Translations under genes and position numbers: made by a program
The notes under the pieces: model-generated
Databases searched by the model: none
What the model saw: the letters and a program-made list of their open reading frames with translations, nothing else
Told to the model about the DNA's origin: nothing
Shown here: positions 8,629 to 16,550 of the stretch, in pieces
Layout of the letters: every line of letters starts with the position of its first letter
Numbering within the stretch: the stretch's first letter is position 1
Source: Paracoccus fontiphilus
GTDB lineage: Bacteria; Pseudomonadota; Alphaproteobacteria; Rhodobacterales; Rhodobacteraceae
Assembly: GCF_017356265.1 (NCBI RefSeq)
Contig: NZ_JAFNAW010000015.1
Location: 1-64,000, forward strand
Length of the DNA stretch: 64,000 nucleotides
Reading direction: 5' to 3'

Positions 8629-9834
8629 ATGCGCGTCAATTATGGCCAGACCGTGCACGGAGAAGACGAGATCGCCGCAGTCGTGAAGGTGCTGCGGACA
8701 TCCACCCAGATGGGCGAGCACGTCCGCAGGATGCAGTCGCGCGTCGCACGGCTATTCGAGAAGGGCCACGGCATCATGGTCAACTCGGGCTCCTCGGCGA
8801 ACTATCTCGCGATGGAGCTTCTGCGGCTGCAGCCCGGCGACGAGGTGATCACGCCCGTCCTGACCTTCGCCACCACCGTCGCGCCCATCGTGCGGGGCGG
8901 CATGGTGCCCGTCTTCGTCGATGCGGCGCGCGGCACCTACAACATCGATGTGGACCGGATCGAGGAGATGATCGGCCCCAAGACCCGGGCCATGATGATC
9001 CCGTCGCTGATCGGCAACCTGCCCGACTGGAAGCGCATCCGCGAGATCGCCGACCGACACCGCCTTCTGGTGATCGAGGACAGCGCCGACACGCTGGGCG
9101 CGACCATCGACGGGGTCTCGACAGGGGTCTACAGCGACATCTCGACCACCAGCTTCTACGGCTCGCACGTCATCAACTGCGCGGGCAACGGCGGAATGCT
9201 GTGCGTCAACAACGAGGAATGGAACCGACGCGCGCTGCTGCTGCGGTCCTGGGGGCGATCCTCGTCGCTGTTCGCCGACAGCGAGGCGCTGGAAAACCGC
9301 TTCAACGTCGAACTGGACGGCATCCCCTACGACTCCAAGTTCCTGTTCGAGGAGCTTGGCTGGAACGTCGAGCCGTCCGAGATGGGCGCGGCCTTCGGGC
9401 TGGTGCAGCTGGACAAGCTGCAAGGCAACATCGCCGCGCGCGAGGCGAACTTCGCCGCCCACCTAAAGTTCTTCGGCGCCTACGAGGAGTGGTTCGTCCT
9501 GCCGCGGCAACTGCCGCGGTCGCGCACCGGCTGGCTGGCCTTCCCGCTGACGCTGCGCCCGGACGCGCCCTTCGACCGGCGCGCCCTGCAGACTTGGTTC
9601 GAAAGCCACGACATCCAGACCCGCCCGGTCTTCACCGGCAACATCCTGCGCCAGCCCGCGATGAAGGGCCTTCCCGCGCGCACGGCGCCGGGCGGCTATC
9701 CCATGGCGGACGAGGTCATGAAGGGCGGCATCCTGCTGGCCTGCCACCACGGCCTGCAGCCCGACCAGATCGCCTACATGCATGACAGCTTCATGGACTT
9801 CGCCAGGCAATACACGAAGGAGCACGCGAAATGA
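8629..9834 (+). CDS. RfbH/ColD-like PMP-dependent sugar 3-dehydrase, without Fe-S cysteines
   Basis: A DegT/DnrJ/EryC1-fold protein of 401 residues. At the site where aminotransferases have the PLP-binding Lys it has His180 (SFYGSH), the hallmark of 3-dehydrases such as RfbH (E1) and ColD that remove the C3 hydroxyl of a 4-keto-6-deoxy sugar. The closest fit is RfbH, expected after rfbF-rfbG. However, the Cys-rich stretch that holds the 2Fe-2S cluster in RfbH is absent: the region after SWGR reads SSSLFADSEALENRF, with no Cys. This recalls ColD, which works without Fe-S using glutamate. Starts at 8608, 8611 and 8629 are possible; 8629 follows the rfbG stop. Confidence 0.8.
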   Translation: MRVNYGQTVHGEDEIAAVVKVLRTSTQMGEHVRRMQSRVARLFEKGHGIMVNSGSSANYLAMELLRLQPGDEVITPVLTFATTVAPIVRGGMVPVFVDAARGTYNIDVDRIEEMIGPKTRAMMIPSLIGNLPDWKRIREIADRHRLLVIEDSADTLGATIDGVSTGVYSDISTTSFYGSHVINCAGNGGMLCVNNEEWNRRALLLRSWGRSSSLFADSEALENRFNVELDGIPYDSKFLFEELGWNVEPSEMGAAFGLVQLDKLQGNIAAREANFAAHLKFFGAYEEWFVLPRQLPRSRTGWLAFPLTLRPDAPFDRRALQTWFESHDIQTRPVFTGNILRQPAMKGLPARTAPGGYPMADEVMKGGILLACHHGLQPDQIAYMHDSFMDFARQYTKEHAK

Positions 9835-11087
9835 CGGAACCCGCCGCCCGCCCCTCGACGCTGGTCTACTGCCGCACCTGCGGCTCGGACCGGCTGAAGC
9901 TGTTCCTGGCGATGGGCGATCATCCGCCCGCCAACATGTTCCTGCGTCCTGACGAACTGGGCCGGGACCACAAGGCCTGGCCGCTGAACGCGCAGGCCTG
10001 CCTGGATTGCGGCCTGATCCAGGTCGCCGACCAGGTGCCCGCCGACTATTACCGCCATTACCTTTACGTGCCCTCGGGCGCGGCGACCATGCACGACCAT
10101 TTCTCCGGTCTGGCCGACGTGCTGATGGACAGGGCCAGGGGCGGGCTGATCGTCGATATCGGCTGCAACGACGGGCTGATGCTGGGTTTCGCGGCCAGAA
10201 AGGGCGCGCGGGTCCTGGGCGTCGATCCCGCCGCCAACATCGCCCCCATGGCCGAGGAACGCGGCGTTCCGGTGCACATCGCCTATTTCTCGCCCCAGGT
10301 GGCGACCGAGCTTCGCGAAACCCATGGCCCCGCGGCCGTGATCTCGGCGACCAACACCTTCAACCACATCGACGACCTGACGGGCTTTGTCGAAGGCGTG
10401 ATGACGCTGCTGGCCGATGACGGCGTCTTCGTGGTCGAGGTGCCCTGGGCCAAGGCGATCATCGAGAAGAACCAGTTCGACAACGTCTATCACGAGCACA
10501 TCTCGGAGCTGAGCCTGCGGTCCATGGTCGAACTGGGCAAGCGCACGGGGCTGGAGGTCGTGGATGTCGAACTGCTGCCGGTCCATGCCGGATCGCTGCG
10601 CGTCTTCATGCGCCGGCCGGGCCACGAGGCCGTCTCGGACCGCGTGACCGACTTCCTGGCGCAGGAGGACGCGGCGGGCGTCCGCGACGCTGCCGCCTAT
10701 GACCGCTTCGGGGATCGTGCCAGGGACGCCAAGCAGGACCTGCTGGCGCTGCTGGACGACCTGAAGGCCAAGGGCGCCAAGATCGCCGGCTATGGCGCGC
10801 CCGCCAAGGGCAACACGATCCTGAACTTCTACAACATCGGGCCGGACAAGCTGGATTATCTGGTGGACCGCAACCCGCTGAAGCACGGCACCTATTCGCC
10901 GGGAATGCAGATCCCGATCCTGCCGGTGGAGACCATCGCGGAACGCAAGCCGGACTACCTGCTGGTGCTGGCCTGGAACTTCTTCGATGAGATCCGCAGC
11001 CAGCTTGCCGATTACGAGGCCGCGGGCGGGCAGTTCATCGTGCCGCTGCCCTCGCCCCAGGTCATCGGACGCAAGCCTGATGCCTGA
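9831..11087 (+). CDS. SAM-dependent sugar C-methyltransferase (TylC3/NovU type)
   Basis: A 418-residue protein with the three-part layout of nucleotide-sugar C-methyltransferases. An N-terminal zinc domain has Cys pairs C14/C17 and C57/C60. A SAM-binding Rossmann fold has VDIGCNDG near residue 107. The C-terminal domain contains GYGAPAKGNT. The catalytic cluster YHEH is at residues 220-223, as in TylC3. These enzymes put a methyl on the carbon next to a 4-keto group, giving branched sugars. ATGA overlap couples it to the 3-dehydrase gene. C3 methylation of a CDP-4-keto-3,6-dideoxy sugar is inferred. Confidence 0.87.
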   Translation: MTEPAARPSTLVYCRTCGSDRLKLFLAMGDHPPANMFLRPDELGRDHKAWPLNAQACLDCGLIQVADQVPADYYRHYLYVPSGAATMHDHFSGLADVLMDRARGGLIVDIGCNDGLMLGFAARKGARVLGVDPAANIAPMAEERGVPVHIAYFSPQVATELRETHGPAAVISATNTFNHIDDLTGFVEGVMTLLADDGVFVVEVPWAKAIIEKNQFDNVYHEHISELSLRSMVELGKRTGLEVVDVELLPVHAGSLRVFMRRPGHEAVSDRVTDFLAQEDAAGVRDAAAYDRFGDRARDAKQDLLALLDDLKAKGAKIAGYGAPAKGNTILNFYNIGPDKLDYLVDRNPLKHGTYSPGMQIPILPVETIAERKPDYLLVLAWNFFDEIRSQLADYEAAGGQFIVPLPSPQVIGRKPDA

Positions 11088-12021
11088 GATCCTGGTCACG
11101 GGCGGCACGGGCTTCATCGGATCGCATCTGGTCCGGGCCTGCATCGCGCGCGGCGATTGCGTGACGGTGCTGACCCGGCCGGACTCGGACCCCTGGCGCC
11201 TTGCGGATCTGGAGGGGCGCTACAGGCTGTTGCGCCTGCCGCCCGAGGATTTCGCGCAAGCCGCCCGTGACCTGGTCCCGGCCAAGGTGTTCTTTCTGGC
11301 CGCCCGGACCCGCTTCCCCCAGTCAGGCCCCGGCAGCCTGGCAGCGGCAGGCGATGCCATCCGGCAGAACCTGGACCCTCTGGTCCGGATGGTTTCAGCC
11401 TTGGCCGACGTGCCCCCCACGGCCTTTGTCCGGACGGGGACGCTGGCGGAATACGGCGCGGCTCCGACGCCCTATCGCGACGACGGGCCGGAATGCCCGA
11501 CAGGGGCCTATGGGCTGTCGGCGCTGTTGGGAACGCATTACCTGCGCGGCGTGCGGGCCATGGCCGGGTTTCCCGCCGTCACCGCCCGGCTGTCGCTGAC
11601 CTATGGCCGCGGGCAGTCGCCCGATTTCCTGGTGCCGCGCCTGATCGATGCCGCGGTTTCCGGCAGGCCGCAGGCCTTGCGCCACCCCGCCGCCCAGCGG
11701 TCGCTGCTGCATGTCGCGGATGTGGTCGCGGCGCTGCTGGCGATTGCCGACCATGCGGCGCGACTGCCGCCCGTGCTGACCGTGTCCGACGCCCGGCCGG
11801 TGACCATGGCGGCGCTTGCCGACGAGATCGCGTCGGTCGGCTCCTGCCGCGTCGCAAGCATCGGCGATCCCGGCATGGGGGCCGCCGACCGCGTGACCGC
11901 CGCGCCGTCCCCCGCCTTGGTCGCCCTGGGATGGCGGCCGCGCATCGACCGGCGGCAGGCCCTGGCCGATATCCTGAATGACGAATGCGATCGCCTTTGC
12001 CTGGCACGAGGTGCAACGTGA
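11080..12021 (+). CDS. NAD(P)-dependent sugar reductase/epimerase, active-site Lys replaced
   Basis: An extended SDR protein of 313 residues with the GGTGFIGS cofactor motif at residues 8-15. It closes the CDP-sugar set and would reduce the 4-keto group or epimerise the sugar. Tyr144 stands in the normal place (GAYGLSA), but position 148, where the catalytic Lys of YxxxK belongs, is Ala. The codon is plainly GCG in the sequence. Either another residue replaces Lys, or the enzyme has a changed or lost activity. ATG 11080 overlaps the previous gene by 8 bases; the frame extends to 10987 without a better start. Confidence 0.78.
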   Translation: MPEILVTGGTGFIGSHLVRACIARGDCVTVLTRPDSDPWRLADLEGRYRLLRLPPEDFAQAARDLVPAKVFFLAARTRFPQSGPGSLAAAGDAIRQNLDPLVRMVSALADVPPTAFVRTGTLAEYGAAPTPYRDDGPECPTGAYGLSALLGTHYLRGVRAMAGFPAVTARLSLTYGRGQSPDFLVPRLIDAAVSGRPQALRHPAAQRSLLHVADVVAALLAIADHAARLPPVLTVSDARPVTMAALADEIASVGSCRVASIGDPGMGAADRVTAAPSPALVALGWRPRIDRRQALADILNDECDRLCLARGAT

Positions 12022-13001
12022 ACAAGAAGCTTGTTTCAGTCCTGATCCCCGCATTGAACGAGGAAGAAAACATCGAACGCTGCTATCACCGCGTGGTGGA
12101 TGTGTTCGAGACCCTGCCGCAATACCGGCTTGAGATCATCGTCAACGACAACCATTCCTCTGACCAGACCTTCCAGATCCTGCAGGGCCTTGCCGCGCGC
12201 GACCCCCGGCTGCGCGTGTACCGCTTTTCGCGCAACGTGGGCTATGGCCGGTCGATCCTGCACGCCTACCAGTCCGCGAACGGCGATTGCGCGATCCAGA
12301 TCGACAGCGACATGCAGGACCCGCCCGAGCTGATCCCGCAGATGCTGAAGCTGTGGTCGGATGGCAACGAGGTCGTCTATGGCGTCCGCCGGTCGTTGCC
12401 TGACGGGGTTCTGGTCACGGCGCTGCGCAAGGGCTTCTACTGGTTCATCGCAAAGGTCAGCCCGGACGAGCTGCCCCGCGACGCGGGCGAGTTCCGGCTG
12501 GTGGACCGCCGGGTGCTGGACCGCTTGCGCGGCATCCGCGACCGTTCGCCCTATGTCCGCGGGCTGATCTCGGCCATGGGCTTCCGGCAGACGGGCTTCG
12601 ACTATGAACGCCAGTCGCGCACCGCCGGGCTGTCGAAGTTCCCGTTCCGGGCGATGCTGTCGCTGGCGGTGGACGCGCTGGTCAACCATTCGCTGCTGCC
12701 GCTGCGGCTGGCCTCGAACATCAGCCTGATCGTGGGTCTGCTGACCTTCCTGCTGATGATCTTCTACCTGATCGGCCGGCTGGTCTTCGGCCAGGAATGG
12801 CCTGCGGGCTTCGCCACGACGACGGTTCTGCTGCTGCTGTCGATCACCCTGAACGCGATGTTCCTGGGCATCATCGGCGAATATATCGGCCGCATCTTCC
12901 TGCAGACCAAGGATTTGCACGCCCCCATCGTCGAAAGCGCGCTGAATGCCGATGACGGCTATTGGCCCGAAGGTTCTGTCCTGCATCGGAAATCGGCATG
13001 A
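12018..13001 (+). CDS. Family 2 glycosyltransferase, GtrB/DPM1-like
   Basis: A 327-residue enzyme with a GT-A domain (ALNEEENIERC near residue 13) and a metal-binding D96-x-D98, followed by two C-terminal transmembrane helices. This layout is that of GtrB and related enzymes that transfer a sugar from a nucleotide to undecaprenyl phosphate. GTG 12018 overlaps the previous stop (GTGA). Its place directly after the CDP-sugar genes, with gtrA and a GT-C gene upstream in the block, suggests that it loads the carrier with the branched deoxy sugar. That substrate is an inference; known GtrB proteins usually use UDP-glucose. Confidence 0.85.
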   Translation: MNKKLVSVLIPALNEEENIERCYHRVVDVFETLPQYRLEIIVNDNHSSDQTFQILQGLAARDPRLRVYRFSRNVGYGRSILHAYQSANGDCAIQIDSDMQDPPELIPQMLKLWSDGNEVVYGVRRSLPDGVLVTALRKGFYWFIAKVSPDELPRDAGEFRLVDRRVLDRLRGIRDRSPYVRGLISAMGFRQTGFDYERQSRTAGLSKFPFRAMLSLAVDALVNHSLLPLRLASNISLIVGLLTFLLMIFYLIGRLVFGQEWPAGFATTTVLLLLSITLNAMFLGIIGEYIGRIFLQTKDLHAPIVESALNADDGYWPEGSVLHRKSA

Positions 13002-14122
13002 AGATTCTGTTCATCCAAGGTGGGTTCGACGCCGGCGGCGCCGAAAAGATCGTCGCCATGCTGGCCCGCCACCGGGCCGCGAAGGGTGACGAGGTCGTCG
13101 TTGCGGGGATGCTGATGCCCGAGAAGGGCTCCTATTTCGATTATCCCCCCGACATCCGCCTTGTCTCGTTCGAGACGGGCCGGTCGCGCTATGGCCGCAG
13201 CAAGCATTTCCACCGGCTGGTCTGGCTGCGCAGGCTGCTCCGGCGCGAAAAGCCGGATCTGGTCATCTCGATGCTGACCAAGATCAACGTGCTGACGCTG
13301 ACGGCCAGCATCAGGACGGGCATCCGGGTGATCGTGTCGGAACGGAACAACCCCCACAAGCAGGCCACGGCCCTGCTGCGCCATGCCCAGACCCTGATGA
13401 TGCGGCGCGCGAACGGGATCGTCATGCAGACCGACCGCGCGCGCATGGCGCTGCCCGGCCACTGCCGGTCGCGGGCCAAGGTCATCGTCAATGCCTGCCC
13501 GCCGATCCCCGTCCAGCGGCAGCCGCAGGACCAGGGATGCCGGATCGTGGCCGTGGGCCGGCTGGACCCGCAGAAGGGCTATGACCTGCTGCTGCAGGCC
13601 TTTGCCAGCCTGAAGCCGATCCCCGAGGGCGTGACGCTGACCATCTTCGGCGAGGGACCGTCGCGCCCCGAGCTTGAAGCCCAGCGCGATGCCCTTGGCC
13701 TTGCCGATACGGTCAGCCTTCCGGGCCGCAGCGCCGGGCCGGCCGACTGGCTGGCCAGGGCCGACCTTCTGGTCGTGTCCTCTCGCTTCGAGGGTTACAT
13801 GAACACCCTGACCGAGGCCACGATCACCGGCATCCCGGTTGTCGCCTTCGACTGCGACTATGGCCCCCGCGAGCAGATCTTTCCCGGCAGGAACGGCGTC
13901 CTGGTCCCCCCCGAGGACGTCGGCGCCCTGGCCCGCGCCATGCACGAGCTGGCCCTTTCGCCCGAGCGGCGGCGGGAGCTGTCCGGTCATACCGACCACG
14001 CGATCTGGATGCACGATCCGGCGCGCATCCTGTCGGAATGGGACGCGCTGATCGACGATCGCGTGCCGGTCAGTGTTGCGTCCAGCCTTCCAGCAGCGGG
14101 TCTAGATCGTTCAATGTCGTGA
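12998..14122 (+). CDS. Family 4 glycosyltransferase
   Basis: A 374-residue GT-B glycosyltransferase with an N-terminal GGFDAGGAEK loop and the donor signature EGYMNTLTE (E265 to E273). It is coupled by an ATGA overlap to the GtrB-like gene. It ends block A and its 3' end overlaps the convergent HAD gene by 53 bases, so the last 17 codons are shared with the other strand. The final 15-20 residues look non-conserved. Donor and acceptor are unknown. Confidence 0.83.
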   Translation: MKILFIQGGFDAGGAEKIVAMLARHRAAKGDEVVVAGMLMPEKGSYFDYPPDIRLVSFETGRSRYGRSKHFHRLVWLRRLLRREKPDLVISMLTKINVLTLTASIRTGIRVIVSERNNPHKQATALLRHAQTLMMRRANGIVMQTDRARMALPGHCRSRAKVIVNACPPIPVQRQPQDQGCRIVAVGRLDPQKGYDLLLQAFASLKPIPEGVTLTIFGEGPSRPELEAQRDALGLADTVSLPGRSAGPADWLARADLLVVSSRFEGYMNTLTEATITGIPVVAFDCDYGPREQIFPGRNGVLVPPEDVGALARAMHELALSPERRRELSGHTDHAIWMHDPARILSEWDALIDDRVPVSVASSLPAAGLDRSMS

Positions 14123-14738
14123 TCACGGCCTCGGCCTCGTGCGCGTCATCGGGTGCGGGGCAATGGTGGACGCGTTCGGGGCGGGCAAGGCGGATGGTCA
14201 TCCAGCCCCGCGCCTTGGGCGTCACGAAGTCCTTCAGGGGATTGTCGGCCACATAGATGCAGCGGCCCTGGCCGATGGCCTCCATCATGGCGAAGGCGCG
14301 CGGGTGCGGCTTGCCGAAGCCCAGCGGCCATTGTCCCGTGGGGATGATCGGGTCAAGGCAGCCTGTCAGGCGCAGCGCGTCGATCTTGTTGCGTTGCGTG
14401 CGTTCGGGACCATCGGTGATCAGGCCCATCCGGCCCGGCCAGCGGTCCAGGAAGGCGGCGGCATCCGGGCACAGGGCGATCTGCGGGACATGGTCGCGGT
14501 AAAGCGCGATCAGCGCCGCCGCCTCGTCCGGGCGGGACGGGCGGTCCAGGGTGGCCAGCGCGCGATCGATGATCCGCCTGCGTTCGCCCGACAGGAACAG
14601 CATCCGGCAGGTTTCTGCGAAACGGTGTCCGGCGCCTTGCCCGTCGGTCCGGTCCAGATGCGCGCCGATCGCGGCATAGCCGCTGAAGGCGAAGTCGCGT
14701 TCCAGATACAGGGTGTCGTCAAGGTCGAAGACCAGCAT
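14070..14738 (-). CDS. HAD-family hydrolase
   Basis: A 222-residue HAD phosphatase. Motif I is VFDLDDTLY with nucleophile Asp5 and acid Asp7; motif II is the Thr in LITDGPERT; the C-terminal VADNPLKDF carries the last acidic motif. It lies two bases after the ATP-grasp gene, and such HAD/ATP-grasp pairs are common in surface polysaccharide loci. The substrate cannot be told; a sugar phosphate or an activated small molecule for polymer modification is possible. Its 3' end overlaps the opposite glycosyltransferase gene. Confidence 0.82.
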   Translation of the reverse strand: MLVFDLDDTLYLERDFAFSGYAAIGAHLDRTDGQGAGHRFAETCRMLFLSGERRRIIDRALATLDRPSRPDEAAALIALYRDHVPQIALCPDAAAFLDRWPGRMGLITDGPERTQRNKIDALRLTGCLDPIIPTGQWPLGFGKPHPRAFAMMEAIGQGRCIYVADNPLKDFVTPKARGWMTIRLARPERVHHCPAPDDAHEAEAVITTLNDLDPLLEGWTQH

Positions 14739-14740
14739 GG

Positions 14741-15715
14741 TCAGCCCCGGAAAACCGCTTCGTCATAGCGCAGCATCAGCACGCCGTCGCGCCAGGTGTC
14801 GCCGGCGCTGCGCGGCAGGTCCAGTTCCTCCTCGATCAGCCATTGGGCGAAGGACGCGCCGGCATGGTCGGCCAGCGGATAGCCGCCGCCGAAGCGGGCG
14901 TTGATCTCGAAGACGCGGGGACCATGGCGCGGATCGTCGATCAGCTGGAAGCACAGGCTGCCGCGTGCGTCGGGCAGGGCCGCCACCAGCCGCTCGGCGA
15001 TGGCGCGCAGGTCGGCGCGGTTCTCGGTGCGGCCCTTTTCGACCTCTCCGGCCCGGATGCGCAGGCGGCGATGCGGGACGACGCAGCGCAGCGCGCCTTC
15101 GCGATCGACAAAGACGTTGACCGTGTATTCCGGCCCTTCCAGCAAGGTCTGGAAGATCATCGGCTCGGGGAAGGCGTCGGGCAGGTCCGAGGCGCAGCGG
15201 AAGACGGCAAGCCCGCGGCTGGCGCTGCCGCCCGAGGGCTTGGCGAAGACCGGCCAGTCGGCGGCCCGGGGATCGCGCCGCAGATCCTGTTCGGTCAGAG
15301 TCGCGGGCACCGGCACGCCCGCCGCGTCCAGGACAGAGGCCGTGCGGTTCTTGTCGCGGACGATGGCGACGGTGTCGGGACCGCTGACATGGACCCTGGT
15401 GCCGATGGCGGCGAAGCGGTCGGCTGCCTCGGCATAGGCTGCCAGTTCCGTGTCGATGGTCGGGACGATCAGGCGGATGCCATGGTCGCGGGAAATGCCC
15501 AGCATCCGGTCGATGAAGTCGGGGTCGTCGCAGCGCGGGGCCCCATGGGCGTGATCGGCCAGGGCGCAGGCCGAGGACAGGTCCGGTTCCAGATCGGCGG
15601 CGTGAAGGACGATGTCGCGGTTCAGGCGCCGTCCCGCCTGCCGGAAGCAATTCAGCAGACCGGCCCTGCGGCCCGCCGACGACAACAGGATCGGAAAGGC
15701 CTTTCCGTCAGACAT
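14741..15715 (-). CDS. ATP-grasp ligase (carbamoyl-phosphate-synthase-like)
   Basis: A 324-residue protein of the ATP-grasp fold. The N-terminal part has the LLSSAGRR start of this subfamily, FAKPSGGSASRG forms the ATP loop, and VFEINARFGGGYPL holds the metal-binding Glu and Asn. ATP-grasp ligases join a carboxylate to an amine or similar nucleophile through an acyl phosphate. Its partner could be an amino acid or a sugar carboxyl group; nothing in the sequence decides this. The frame also has an ATG at 15724; MSDGK at 15715 starts closer to the conserved core. It overlaps the sulfotransferase gene by 8 bases. Confidence 0.8.
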   Translation of the reverse strand: MSDGKAFPILLSSAGRRAGLLNCFRQAGRRLNRDIVLHAADLEPDLSSACALADHAHGAPRCDDPDFIDRMLGISRDHGIRLIVPTIDTELAAYAEAADRFAAIGTRVHVSGPDTVAIVRDKNRTASVLDAAGVPVPATLTEQDLRRDPRAADWPVFAKPSGGSASRGLAVFRCASDLPDAFPEPMIFQTLLEGPEYTVNVFVDREGALRCVVPHRRLRIRAGEVEKGRTENRADLRAIAERLVAALPDARGSLCFQLIDDPRHGPRVFEINARFGGGYPLADHAGASFAQWLIEEELDLPRSAGDTWRDGVLMLRYDEAVFRG

Positions 15716-16550
15716 GGGCCGCATCCTGCCTTGTCCGCCCGCGCGAGGGCCAGATGGACAGGTCGCGCCCGGTCAGGCGTTCCAGCCGGGCGATGTCCTC
15801 GGCAAAGAAATCGGCCATCCGCGCCGACAGATCCGGGGACAGCGGGGGATAGGCCAGTTCCCTAGCGACGCCCGCACGGATCATCCGCATCGGCGCCAGG
15901 TGGCGCACCGGATCAAGGACGGGGCGGAGGGGGGTCAGGATCTTGCGCAGCCGGGGCGGCACCACGGGCCTGCGGGCATCCTTGACGCGTTCCGAGACCG
16001 GCCGGGCCAGCGCCTCGGGACAGCCGACATGCCGGGCCAGCCGGTCAAGGCTGTTCCGCGGATCGGCCTTGATGTCCTCGTAGAACAGGACCAGCAGGCG
16101 TTCCGGGGGGAACAGGTCGAGAAAGCGGTCGATCTGGCGCGAATACAGCCCATGGGACAGGAAGCGGCCCTCGGCGGCGCGGCGTGGGTCCAGATGGGCG
16201 TCGATGTCGGCACCGACCTCGCCCCGCCGGAACAACATGCAATAGTCCGAATAGGCCCGGGCGACCGGATCGCGCAACTGGGCGATCAGCGACACGTCCG
16301 GCAAATGCCGGGCGATGCGCGCCGCCGCCGCCGGTTCGGACAGGTAGGTGTTCGACTTCTCGCCCACCATCCGTTCCCCGGCCGCATCGAACTGGCGCCA
16401 GTAGCTGTCGATGCCGTCGTCGTAATGGCGCGAGAAGAAGTGAAGCTCGGGATCGGGCATGAAGATGCCCGGATTGGCCTGGAGCGATTGCTGCAGCCAG
16501 GTCGTCGCCGACTTCGCGGCGCCGATGATCAGGAAGTCAGGCTTGTGCAT
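15708..16550 (-). CDS. PAPS-dependent sulfotransferase
   Basis: A 280-residue protein with both PAPS signatures of the sulfotransferase family. The 5'-phosphosulfate loop GAAKSATTW is at residues 10-18 and the 3'-phosphate motif RDPVARAYSDY is at residues 93-103. A ribosome site (AGGGGA) precedes ATG 16550, although the frame stays open to 16820. The next glycosyltransferase gene overlaps it by 14 bases. In this location it most likely adds sulfate to a sugar hydroxyl of the polymer. PAPS synthesis genes are not in the window. Confidence 0.87.
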   Translation of the reverse strand: MHKPDFLIIGAAKSATTWLQQSLQANPGIFMPDPELHFFSRHYDDGIDSYWRQFDAAGERMVGEKSNTYLSEPAAAARIARHLPDVSLIAQLRDPVARAYSDYCMLFRRGEVGADIDAHLDPRRAAEGRFLSHGLYSRQIDRFLDLFPPERLLVLFYEDIKADPRNSLDRLARHVGCPEALARPVSERVKDARRPVVPPRLRKILTPLRPVLDPVRHLAPMRMIRAGVARELAYPPLSPDLSARMADFFAEDIARLERLTGRDLSIWPSRGRTRQDAAHV

